DNA of 6,387 nucleotides from Leptolyngbyaceae cyanobacterium CSSed165cm_216 (GCA_007135385.1 SLIY01000147.1:1-6387), one strand, 5' to 3'; positions 1 through 5,610 are shown, counted from the stretch's first letter. A program made the numbers and translations. The notes: generated from the letters alone by a model not told the origin.

Positions 1-1409
1 CCAAAACCACCGCCGCCGCCAAAACCACCGCCGCCCCCAGGGCCTCGCCCCGAGGTCACCACCACGGGAGGGGTGGGGGGCAAGGTGCGATCTTGCTCGT
101 CATGGTAGTCACAGGCTTGGCAAGTGGACTCGGTGCGCTGCAAGCCGGAGCGAGCGGCGGTCGGGCGTCGCAGCGTTGTGGTTTTGACCACCAGCGCCTT
201 TTCCTGGCAGCGGGGACAGCGCTGGTACTGACTAGGCTGCTCAATGGCATACAGGTGAAAATCGGCGGTGCGATCCCCCGCAGGGGGTGGCCCCGACGCC
301 CCCTGCGGATAACAGTCCGGGCAGTGCCATCCGGCAAATCGCACGCTGCCCAGCTCCTGCACAATGGTTTCGGGTTTAGTCAGCCGGGGCTGAATCACCT
401 CTGGCGGCACTGGCGTCAGAGGATGGTCACAGGTGGCGCAGTAGACTGGGGGGCGATCGCGACCCTGGGTCGGTTGTTCTGGCCTGACCAACCACAGCAT
501 TATGGCTTCCGAGGGGGAGGTGCGATCGCGGCCCTGAGCCGGGGTCGGTCGGTCCCATAGGGGGGCGATCGCAGTCGCCAGAACGACGGCCACTAGCAGC
601 GCCAAGACAACTCCCACCACCGTCAGCCCCATCAACAGGATCAGCAGTAGACAGAGTATTGCTAGGCTGCCAATAAAAATTGTCATCCAGGCCAAGGGAT
701 AGAGGGTGGTCGGTTGAGTGGGGTCTCGCTCCGTGCGGGTATATCCCTGGGGTTCTAGGCGTATCTTGCGTTGTTTCGCTCTCCTGAGGCGATGCAGCCC
801 CAGCAGTGAGGCTCCAGCCCCCACCAGGGCTATCAGTCCCCCAACCCCATCGGTCGGGGTAGACCCCGAAATCCCGGGAATAAAATCACCCGCCATCAGA
901 ACATCGGCAAAGGTCTGGGTGCCCGCCACAATGCCCCCCTCGTAGTCCCCATCCCGAAAGTAGGGCACCACGGTCGTATCTAAAATCCGGCCCACCCGGC
1001 CATCGGGCAGATAGGCTTCGGTGCCATAGCCTGTTTCCACCTCCACCCGTCGATCGTTGACAGCGACTAAAAACAGTAAGCCATTGTCCTGGTCCACTTT
1101 GCCGATGCCCCAATGGTTATAGAGGGCTGTGGCCAGCTCCTTGGCACTGTAATCGGCAGGCACATGGTCCAGGGTAACCACGGCAATTTCGCTGCCGTTC
1201 GTAGCCTCAAGCTGATCAATAATTTGATTAATTCTGGCCTCGGCCCCAGGGCTAAGCACATTAGCCGTATCGGTCACCCACCCCCCGTTTACCTGGCGGG
1301 GGTTAGGAATAGCATCCAGGGAAGAACCCCAGGCGGGCATCACAAAACCCAGCACACAAACTACCAGGCACAAAGCCCAGCACCACGACCGAATTGCACG
1401 TTGCACCAT
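1..1409 (-). CDS. TPM-domain membrane protein with C-terminal double zinc ribbon and Gly-rich tail (partial, 3' end beyond window)
   Basis: The frame is open for 469 codons from ATG at 1407-1409 to the left edge, with no stop, so the C-terminus is missing. Residues 1-28 look like a signal peptide ending in PAWG. A TPM domain (TLP18.3/Psb32/MOLO-1 family) spans about 44-175, with VTDTANVLSP at its start and GYGTEAYLPDGRVGRIL in the middle. A hydrophobic segment lies near 187-205 and a longer one, probably two helices, at 239-283. A cysteine-rich region follows with four CxxC pairs (C324/C327, C363/C366, C398/C401, C430/C433), read as two zinc ribbons. The visible end is a glycine-phenylalanine-rich tail (GGGGGFGGGGGF). 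TPM proteins include a phosphatase tied to photosystem II repair in plants and Psb32 in cyanobacteria, but classical Psb32 is shorter and lacks the ribbons, so that name is not given. The TPM domain should lie outside the cytoplasm. The gene diverges from the LemA gene. No strong Shine-Dalgarno precedes the ATG; the start rests on the signal peptide. Confidence 0.93.
   Translation of the reverse strand, partial: MVQRAIRSWCWALCLVVCVLGFVMPAWGSSLDAIPNPRQVNGGWVTDTANVLSPGAEARINQIIDQLEATNGSEIAVVTLDHVPADYSAKELATALYNHWGIGKVDQDNGLLFLVAVNDRRVEVETGYGTEAYLPDGRVGRILDTTVVPYFRDGDYEGGIVAGTQTFADVLMAGDFIPGISGSTPTDGVGGLIALVGAGASLLGLHRLRRAKQRKIRLEPQGYTRTERDPTQPTTLYPLAWMTIFIGSLAILCLLLILLMGLTVVGVVLALLVAVVLATAIAPLWDRPTPAQGRDRTSPSEAIMLWLVRPEQPTQGRDRPPVYCATCDHPLTPVPPEVIQPRLTKPETIVQELGSVRFAGWHCPDCYPQGASGPPPAGDRTADFHLYAIEQPSQYQRCPRCQEKALVVKTTTLRRPTAARSGLQRTESTCQACDYHDEQDRTLPPTPPVVVTSGRGPGGGGGFGGGGGF
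453..572. repeat. three HIP1 octamers (GCGATCGC) inside the TPM gene
   Basis: Perfect GCGATCGC palindromes lie at 453-460, 522-529 and 565-572. The first two are read in the same frame of the minus-strand gene and each gives a GRDR tetrapeptide (residues 316-319 and 293-296). The third is in another frame and encodes Ala-Ile-Ala at the end of a membrane segment. Three copies in 120 bp is a local cluster. HIP1 is an over-represented octamer of cyanobacterial genomes and is not a mobile element. Confidence 0.9.
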
Positions 1410-1577
1410 AGCTAAATGGATCCGTTCCAAACGGCACGACAACTTTTCTCTCTCCTTCCACAATAGGCTCATGCCGAGGTGATGGGTACCGGGGCTGAGG
1501 GAACCTGAGCGAGTGCCCCCACTAAAAGCCCCAACTAGGCGATAATTGCCTTGGACTACACCCCAGACAGGTGTTCT
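1410..1577. promoter_or_regulatory. divergent intergenic region between the TPM and LemA genes
   Basis: These 168 bp separate two divergent start codons, so the promoters of both genes should be here or partly in the coding ends. A small hairpin (ccgtt-cca-aacgg, 1422-1434) would sit 13-25 nt upstream of the TPM start in its mRNA. GATAAT at 1541-1546 could be a -10 box for the LemA gene, but no convincing -35 is found at the right distance. A TTG at 1551 could extend the LemA frame by nine codons but lacks a ribosome site. Confidence 0.5.
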
Positions 1578-2342
1578 ATGGCAGAGCAACGTATTCCCGA
1601 GGACAAGGCTGCCCAGGTGTTTGACCTGGCCGCCCGGCTCTATGCCCAGCAAAATCAAAGCTACAGCCTTGAAGAACTGACCAAGGCTGGCGCTGAAGTG
1701 GATATCCCACCAGAATTTATCGCAGCCGCCCTGGCCCAGTTAAAGGCCCAAGACGCTGAAGCCCAAATTCAGCGCCAACAGACCCAGCAACGGTACCAAA
1801 CTCTGAAAATAGTCGGCCTTGTGGCGGCACTGGTTATCCTCGGGACCTTGGCCCTCACCTACAACCACCTGGCCACTGCATCCCAGCAGGTGGACCTAGC
1901 CTGGGCCCAGGTGGAAAATCAGTTCCAACGGCGGGCCGATTTAATTCCTAACCTGGTCACGGCCACTGAAACCGGTGCCCAGCGTCAGCAAGAATTAGCG
2001 ATGATCTTAACCACCGCTCGCCAGAACTACCTGAGCGCTGATACCCCAGCCGAAAAAATGGCGGCTGCGGAAGATGTCACAGACGCCCTGAACCAGTTTC
2101 AGACGGTGGTGCTAGCCAATCCTGAGCTCGGTACCAGCCAGCTGTACGTCAGTTTACAGGATGAACTAGCGGGAACTGAAAACCGCGTTGCCACCGAGCG
2201 CATGCGCTATAACCAGGCGGTTGCCGCCTACAACCAACGGGTTAAAACATTCCCCACGTCCCTGGTAGCTGGTCTGTTTGGGTTTCAGCCCAAGCCCCTA
2301 TTTACAGCGAGTAACCCAGAGCCCCCCACCCTGACCCCCTAG
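1578..2342 (+). CDS. LemA-family membrane protein with extra N-terminal helical domain
   Basis: This 254-residue protein carries the LemA signature. One membrane helix (about 77-94) runs straight into the hallmark YN (95-96), followed by a helical domain with LAWAQVENQFQRRADLIPNLV (from 108), then LQDELAGTENRVATERMRYN (193-212), YNQRV and the FP motif (225-226). LemA proteins are small membrane-anchored helical-bundle proteins whose biochemical role is not settled. Residues 1-75 are unusual: classical LemA proteins have only a short leader before the helix, but here there is a helical region with IPEDKAAQVFDLAARLYAQ, YSLEELTKAGAE and IPPEFIAAAL, then a Gln-rich stretch. It resembles short regulatory-type helical domains in other bacterial membrane proteins. 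ATG 1578 is chosen over the in-frame TTG at 1551 because AGG at 1569-1571 is spaced six bases from it and the domain begins right after. It diverges from the TPM gene, a common partner of lemA. Confidence 0.9.
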   Translation: MAEQRIPEDKAAQVFDLAARLYAQQNQSYSLEELTKAGAEVDIPPEFIAAALAQLKAQDAEAQIQRQQTQQRYQTLKIVGLVAALVILGTLALTYNHLATASQQVDLAWAQVENQFQRRADLIPNLVTATETGAQRQQELAMILTTARQNYLSADTPAEKMAAAEDVTDALNQFQTVVLANPELGTSQLYVSLQDELAGTENRVATERMRYNQAVAAYNQRVKTFPTSLVAGLFGFQPKPLFTASNPEPPTLTP

Positions 2343-2353
2343 AACGCCAGTCC

Positions 2354-2421
2354 AGATCCCAGGGGTCTGCCTTGGGGTGCCCCGAAATTGATCGCCAGTG
2401 AGCCCAAGACCCCTGGGATCT
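2354..2421. repeat. perfect 15-bp inverted repeat downstream of the LemA gene
   Basis: Arms agatcccaggggtct (2354-2368) and agacccctgggatct (2407-2421) are exact reverse complements across a 38-nt loop that holds a smaller hairpin (GGGGTGCCCC, 2374-2383). It begins 12 bp after the LemA stop codon. No T-run follows on either strand, so it is not a classical intrinsic terminator. It could still form the 3' end of the LemA mRNA or be a dispersed palindromic repeat. Confidence 0.8.
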
Positions 2422-2430
2422 TGGCATACG

Positions 2431-2453
2431 GTACCGATGCTTTAGTACCGATG
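2431..2453. repeat. two direct copies of gtaccgatg
   Basis: The 9-mer gtaccgatg occurs at 2431-2439 and 2445-2453, 14 bp apart start to start, between the long inverted repeat and the hsp20 terminator. The first copy overlaps the palindrome cggtaccg (2430-2437). Function unknown; it may be a small duplication. Confidence 0.6.
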
Positions 2454-2457
2454 TATG

Positions 2458-2485
2458 AAAAAAAGCGCCTCTTGTGGAGGCGCTT
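2458..2485 (-). terminator. intrinsic terminator of hsp20
   Basis: On the minus strand a 9-bp perfect stem (AAGCGCCTC pairing with GAGGCGCTT, 2463-2471 and 2477-2485) with a 5-nt loop is followed directly by a U-run from the A7 tract at 2458-2464. This is the classical rho-independent arrangement, about 50 nt past the hsp20 stop. The plus strand has no T-run after the stem, so it acts in one direction only. Confidence 0.9.
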
Positions 2486-2533
2486 GGACATGATCAGTTA
2501 AGGCGGGTTTACAGGGCAAACCGAAATTGACGG

Positions 2534-2974
2534 CTAGCTAATCGAAACCTTGACGACTTTCTTCTGCTCAGCTTCGTCTTTAGGCATGTGCAGCTTCAAA
2601 ATGCCGTCTTTGTAGTCAGCCTCGACAGCCGTGTTTTGCACCCGAGCTGGCAGTGGAATCACCCGTTGGAAGCGACCATAGTGAAACTCGCTGCGAGTCA
2701 CACCATTGTCTTCGGTGGTTGATTCAGACTTGCGCTCGCCGGTAATTGAAACAGCCTCGGCGCTAACCTGCACATCGATGTCCTCTGGGGCTAAACCCGG
2801 AACTTCGATCTTCAGATCAATGCCAGTATCCGTTTCTTTTAGTTCTGCTGCCGGGACAAAGTTATCGCCAAAGAGCTGTTCTCGCCGGGACGGCACAAAC
2901 TGCTCAAACAGATGATTTATTTCTTTTTGGAGAGTGTCAATATCTCCAAATGGGGACCATTTAACCAGAGACAT
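2534..2974 (-). CDS. hspA: small heat-shock protein, Hsp20/alpha-crystallin family
   Basis: A 146-residue protein of normal length for a bacterial class A small heat-shock protein, an ATP-independent cytoplasmic holdase that binds unfolding proteins as oligomers. The N-terminal arm (1-40; MSLVKWSPFGDIDTLQKEIN) resembles cyanobacterial HspA/Hsp17, which also associates with thylakoid membranes. The alpha-crystallin domain runs about 42-142, with IEVPGLAPEDIDV, VSITGERK, the FHYGRFQRVIPLP strand and the signature ADYKDGILKLHMPK. The short tail VVKVSIS holds a V-x-I version of the I-x-I oligomerisation motif. A strong Shine-Dalgarno (GGGAGG, 2981-2986) lies six bases upstream of the ATG. It is a single-gene unit with its own terminator, convergent with the LemA gene. 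No CIRCE (HrcA) element is visible upstream, so heat control may be by RNA structure or a sigma factor. Confidence 0.96.
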   Translation of the reverse strand: MSLVKWSPFGDIDTLQKEINHLFEQFVPSRREQLFGDNFVPAAELKETDTGIDLKIEVPGLAPEDIDVQVSAEAVSITGERKSESTTEDNGVTRSEFHYGRFQRVIPLPARVQNTAVEADYKDGILKLHMPKDEAEQKKVVKVSIS

Positions 2975-2989
2975 AGGTAACCTCCCATG
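2972..2989 (-). promoter_or_regulatory. hairpin covering hsp20 ribosome site and start codon (possible RNA thermometer)
   Basis: On the mRNA strand CATGGG (2984-2989) can pair with CCTATG (2972-2977) around a 6-nt loop AGGTTA. This gives six pairs including one G-U. The AUG is fully paired, GGG of the Shine-Dalgarno lies in the stem and AGG in the loop. Short, unstable stems hiding the ribosome site are a known control of cyanobacterial hsp17/hspA genes. Pairing is seen; thermosensing is inferred. Confidence 0.45.
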
Positions 2990-3054
2990 ACGAACTTGTT
3001 CGAGATCAATGGATAGGTCTAAAACATGACTTGATCAGGCTGTTGTCCTCTTCC

Positions 3055-3092
3055 AAGGGCCACTTAGCCCTTTGAAACTGAACTTGGCTAAG
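3055..3092 (-). promoter_or_regulatory. overlapping alternative stems in the hsp20 leader
   Basis: Plus-strand positions 3055-3060 (aagggc) pair with 3067-3072 (gccctt) across a 6-nt loop. Positions 3063-3069 (cttagcc) pair with 3086-3092 (ggctaag) across 16 nt. They share 3067-3069, so only one can form at a time in the hsp20 leader RNA. A leader switch is possible but not shown. Confidence 0.35.
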
Positions 3093-3120
3093 GGATATTT
3101 AGCGAGGATTTCTATGACCA

Positions 3121-3149
3121 TTGACCTATCTATTTATAGGTTAGACAAT
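3121..3149. promoter_or_regulatory. candidate divergent promoters with a palindromic operator
   Basis: Rightward, TTGACC (3121-3126) and GACAAT (3144-3149) are 17 bp apart, a fair sigma-70 match pointing to tetR. Leftward, TATAAAT (complement of 3132-3138) could be the -10 of hsp20, with only weak -35 candidates, giving a leader of about 150 nt. The inverted repeat acctat-N6-ataggt (3124-3141) lies in the spacer of the first and over the -10 of the second, where a repressor would block both. Its owner is not known; TetR is the obvious neighbour. Confidence 0.35.
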
Positions 3150-3214
3150 CTATCTCAATAGGGTATTCGGTTATTAACACCAATAGATTGACAATGACCG
3201 AAAGCAAACCAGCG

Positions 3215-3222
3215 GCGATCGC
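3215..3222. repeat. HIP1 octamer in the hsp20-tetR gap
   Basis: Perfect GCGATCGC in intergenic DNA, the only one of the seven outside a gene. A near match (acgatcgc) follows at 3242-3249. Confidence 0.85.
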
Positions 3223-3556
3223 AGACTTAGACTCAGGCTCAACGATCGCTGGAATCAGTGGATATCCCTTCAAGCCGGAGCATTCTGGTTAGACCAGGAG
3301 CTAGCATCCAGGAGTCAGAATTCTATAACGGGCATAGCTTCTCGGCTGAAGGAATACGCCCTGGATAGGGGATCCAAAAATCAGGCGCTGGAATAAAAAT
3401 ATATAAACAGTATGTTGCAAAGTATGTTTTTTGTTGGCTGGTTCTTGAAGTATTTATCTCAGGTTTTGTGAGGTTATGTAAATGCTGCCCCCCACCTGAG
3501 GATGAACGCTGCACAATGACCATAGAGCCTTTGTTACGAGCCATATTGCCGCTGTT

Positions 3557-3562
3557 AGAGGG
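3557..3562 (+). promoter_or_regulatory. ribosome binding site fixing the tetR start
   Basis: AGAGGG seven bases before ATG 3570. The upstream candidates GTG 3468 and ATG 3516 have no comparable site, so this decides the shorter protein. Confidence 0.75.
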
Positions 3563-3569
3563 TTTTTCT

Positions 3570-4178
3570 ATGGTGCTTTTTGTCAAGCCAAAGACTGCTG
3601 AGGTTGACACCGAAACCAAGATTTTGCAGGCGGCCCTTAGTCTGTTTGCCCAGCGAGGGTTCAGTGGGACCACCACCCGCGACCTAGCCCACGCCGCAGG
3701 GGTGGCCGAGGGTACCTTATTTCGACACTTCGAGAATAAAAAGGCAATCCTAGTGGCCGTTGCCAGCCAGGGGTGGGTAGAGATTTTGACTGATCTGCTC
3801 ACCGAACTGAGTGAAATGGCCAGCTATAAAGCCATCGGCCAGGTGATGCAGCGGCGTATGCTAAACCTGCGCAAGAACTCAGCCCTGATGCGGGTGTGCT
3901 TTATGGAAGCCCAGTTTCACCCCGAATTGCGAGAGCAAATTCAAACGGAGGTGATTGGCAAAATGATTGATGTGGCAGAAGCTTTTTTCCAAACAGCGAT
4001 GGATCGGGGGGTCTACCGCCCCATGAACCCCCGTATGGTGGCCCGAGTGTTTTTGGGTATGTTTACGGTGGCTGGCTTTAGCCAGGAAACCCTAGGGGAT
4101 GAGGCGGCTTCTCCCCAGTCGATGAAAGAACTGGCGGAATGCCTGACGGATATTTTCTTAAACGGGGTGTTGGCGTAA
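3570..4178 (+). CDS. TetR/AcrR-family transcriptional regulator
   Basis: A 202-residue cytoplasmic DNA-binding protein of usual TetR length. The N-terminal TetR_N helix-turn-helix covers about 14-60: TETKILQAALSLFAQRGFSG leads to TTTRDLAHAAGVAEGTLFRHFENKKAIL, where the recognition helix and the [FY]-x-HF-x-x-K hallmark are clear. Residues 70-202 are the helical ligand-binding and dimer domain, too variable to name a ligand. ATG 3570 is chosen because AGAGGG (3557-3562) lies seven bases upstream and the protein then starts just before helix 1. The frame is open back to GTG 3468, but those 34 residues (Cys- and Pro-rich) do not look like family sequence. TetR proteins usually repress themselves and a neighbour, often an efflux or metabolic gene. 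No transporter is adjacent; the neighbours are divergent hsp20 and the convergent DHH gene, so the target is open. Confidence 0.94.
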   Translation: MVLFVKPKTAEVDTETKILQAALSLFAQRGFSGTTTRDLAHAAGVAEGTLFRHFENKKAILVAVASQGWVEILTDLLTELSEMASYKAIGQVMQRRMLNLRKNSALMRVCFMEAQFHPELREQIQTEVIGKMIDVAEAFFQTAMDRGVYRPMNPRMVARVFLGMFTVAGFSQETLGDEAASPQSMKELAECLTDIFLNGVLA

Positions 4179-4198
4179 TGGACAATCAGGAATACGCC
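4172..4198. other. weak hairpin at the tetR/DHH convergent junction
   Basis: ggcgta (4172-4177) pairs with tacgcc (4193-4198) across 15 nt. The stem overlaps the tetR stop codon and fills the 21-bp gap to the DHH stop. There is no T-run on either side, so it is a poor terminator. The two genes may end by other means or overlap at their 3' mRNA ends. Confidence 0.35.
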
Positions 4199-4199
4199 C

Positions 4200-5408
4200 T
4201 CAATCGGTGTTGATCATGCCCTCTTCGGGGTCAACCAAGCGCCACAACTTTTGCTTAATTTGAATATCAAACACATCCCACTTAATCCGATTGTATTCCG
4301 TATTTTCGTAGGAGCCAGACAAGAACCCCACCGGAATTTCAAACCCGCCAGCCATGGAGCGGCCTCCCCCAAAGAACCGACCTTGGTTATCTTGGCCAAA
4401 GGCTTCTTTAATAAATTCATCCGGGTCAAGGGTAATCTTGCTGGTGCGTAGCGAACCAATCACCACTTCGCGTTCTTGGTCTTCGTCGTGCACAATGCCG
4501 TAGACGACGGCGGTATGGACGTTCTCTTCGGTAGCTAAAAAATCTGCCGCCTGGGGAATGGCGTCGCGATCGTCGTAGCGTAAATAGCCGACTCCAGCGA
4601 TAGAGACATTATTTTGCACCTTGCGGTTACGCAGCGATCGCTCAATCACATCCATCACCCGCTTTGAGCGAGCCGCTTGGAGGACAGCGCTCAACAGTTG
4701 GCCATCGTAGAACTGGCTGAGATAGGCAGCCGCCATAAAGTCGTCTTCAGCGGCGTGCATTAGCTGGTTGGTGTCGGCCCGCAGTCCATGCATCAGGGCG
4801 GTGGCGCACTTGGTGTGCTTGGTGTTACTGCGATCGAGAGTTAATAGGCCTCGTTGCAAATACTGGGTCAAAATCGTGGCCGTAGCCCGAATGTCAGGCC
4901 GCAGGTCAATGTACTCCGCTTGCAGCTTGCCTTGGGGAGAATGGTGATCAATCACCAGCAGCAAAGGGATCTGAGCTTTTTTCACCACCGCAGACAACTG
5001 GCTCGTGGTGCCCTGGGTGTCGATCAGGACATACCCTTGGTAGGTGGATAGATCGGGCTGATCACTAGCGGCAGTAGGCCAGCGGCGGGCCGGTAAGCCG
5101 GTCAAGCGGACTAGGGCAATGTTTTCCTGGTGGCTGAGGGTGCCCGCATAAAAAATGTCGCACTCGATATCGTAAGCGGCGGCAATGAGCTTATAGGCCC
5201 AAGCCGATGACAGCGCATCGGGGTCAGGAAAGTCTTGCAACAGCACCAGCTGTCGCTCTGACCGGTGGTTGTCCAGTAGCTGTCGAACAGCTTCTAACGG
5301 GGCATCAGCTCCAGATTTAACTGGCTTTTTAGCACTGTTTTTGGTGCCATTGGTGGTTGAGGCAGGGGCAGCAGATTTAGGGTCTGGGCCTGCATTTAGG
5401 GTCATCAT
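4200..5408 (-). CDS. DHH/DHHA1-family phosphoesterase (NrnA/RecJ-like)
   Basis: A 402-residue cytoplasmic protein of the DHH superfamily, metal-dependent phosphoesterases that include RecJ, oligoribonuclease/pAp phosphatase NrnA and cyclic-dinucleotide hydrolases. Visible motifs: motif I FPDPDALSSA with D62 and D64; motif II VLID-T with D130; motif III DHH at 154-156; motif IV RADTNQ with D212. The DHHA1 domain ends in GRFFGGGRSMAGGFEIPVGF (344-363). Two changes stand out. The histidine expected four residues before D62 is Gln58, and the usual GGGH of DHHA1 is GGGR. Both may be normal for a cyanobacterial subfamily. Residues 1-35 form a polar, Ala/Lys-rich, probably disordered leader. Start ATG 5408 is chosen (ATG 5405 also possible); neither has a good ribosome site. 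It is convergent with tetR. Substrate (short RNA, pAp or dinucleotide) cannot be told. Confidence 0.9.
   Translation of the reverse strand: MMTLNAGPDPKSAAPASTTNGTKNSAKKPVKSGADAPLEAVRQLLDNHRSERQLVLLQDFPDPDALSSAWAYKLIAAAYDIECDIFYAGTLSHQENIALVRLTGLPARRWPTAASDQPDLSTYQGYVLIDTQGTTSQLSAVVKKAQIPLLLVIDHHSPQGKLQAEYIDLRPDIRATATILTQYLQRGLLTLDRSNTKHTKCATALMHGLRADTNQLMHAAEDDFMAAAYLSQFYDGQLLSAVLQAARSKRVMDVIERSLRNRKVQNNVSIAGVGYLRYDDRDAIPQAADFLATEENVHTAVVYGIVHDEDQEREVVIGSLRTSKITLDPDEFIKEAFGQDNQGRFFGGGRSMAGGFEIPVGFLSGSYENTEYNRIKWDVFDIQIKQKLWRLVDPEEGMINTD
4634..4641. repeat. HIP1 octamer inside the DHH gene
   Basis: Perfect GCGATCGC, read on the minus strand as part of Glu-Arg-Ser-Leu (residues 256-259), in a helical stretch between the DHH and DHHA1 domains. 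Confidence 0.85.
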
Positions 5409-5492
5409 CGGCGTTTGAGGTAAAGACAGCCGTTAGCTGCCAGGTCTGTCGGAGCTATCCACTATCTGGAGGTGGGATCTGGGAACTGGGCG

Positions 5493-5541
5493 GGGGGCTT
5501 TAGTCGGTCTAGAAAGACTGATGGAATCAGGCTTTGCCCCC
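5493..5541. other. nested stems upstream of the DHH gene
   Basis: gggggc (5493-5498) pairs with gccccc (5536-5541). Inside lie ctgat-gga-atcag (5518-5530) and agtc/gact (5502-5505 with 5516-5519), which share bases and so exclude each other. If the promoter at 5542-5570 is real, the outer stem would straddle the transcription start and not form in RNA. Confidence 0.35.
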
Positions 5542-5570
5542 TATATCACCAGAATTGATGACGCTATCAA
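5542..5570 (-). promoter_or_regulatory. candidate promoter of the DHH gene
   Basis: On the minus strand TTGATA (5565-5570) and GATATA (5542-5547) are 17 bp apart, a moderate sigma-70 match. It would give a leader of roughly 125 nt before ATG 5408. Confidence 0.35.
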
Positions 5571-5610
5571 AACCCATAAGTAGGTGGACAAAAATAAAGG
5601 GCTCAACGTG

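Larger units (their letters stand above)
2975..3569. other. long non-coding region between hsp20 and tetR
   Basis: Almost 600 bp without a credible long gene. From the left it holds the hsp20 leader with hairpins, the interval cgaac-tt-gttcg (2991-3002), candidate divergent promoters near 3121-3149, one HIP1 site, a 32-codon reading frame at 3194-3292 without a ribosome site, a 40-bp inverted element at 3282-3321 (attctg and cagaat at its ends, two copies of ccaggag 14 bp apart inside), and an AT-rich block at 3385-3470 with agtatgtt repeated at 3409 and 3421. A frame continuous with TetR opens at GTG 3468 but is read as leader, not protein. Confidence 0.7.

Noticed and set aside
93..560. 155-codon plus-strand reading frame
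   Set aside because: It is antisense to the TPM gene, whose own frame is open throughout and has clear domains. The translation has no recognisable family features and is rich in Arg and Gly as expected from the reverse of GC-rich coding DNA.
1551..1577. TTG start for the LemA protein
   Set aside because: No ribosome site precedes it, whereas ATG 1578 has AGG at a proper distance and starts just before the conserved helical domain.
2991..3002. CGAAC-TT-GTTCG as a LexA box
   Set aside because: The Gram-positive-type SOS box has four bases between the arms, here two, and the position is in the hsp20 leader close to the start codon. Treated as chance.
3188..3193. Perfect TTGACA as a -35 box
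   Set aside because: No -10-like hexamer is found 16-18 bp downstream; that stretch is GC-rich and holds the HIP1 site.
3468..3569. 34-residue N-terminal extension of TetR from GTG 3468
   Set aside because: The Cys/Pro-rich extension is unlike the family, and a good ribosome site lies before ATG 3570.
3323..3802. 159-codon minus-strand frame opposite tetR
   Set aside because: It overlaps the helix-turn-helix region of a convincing TetR gene and has no recognisable domain of its own.
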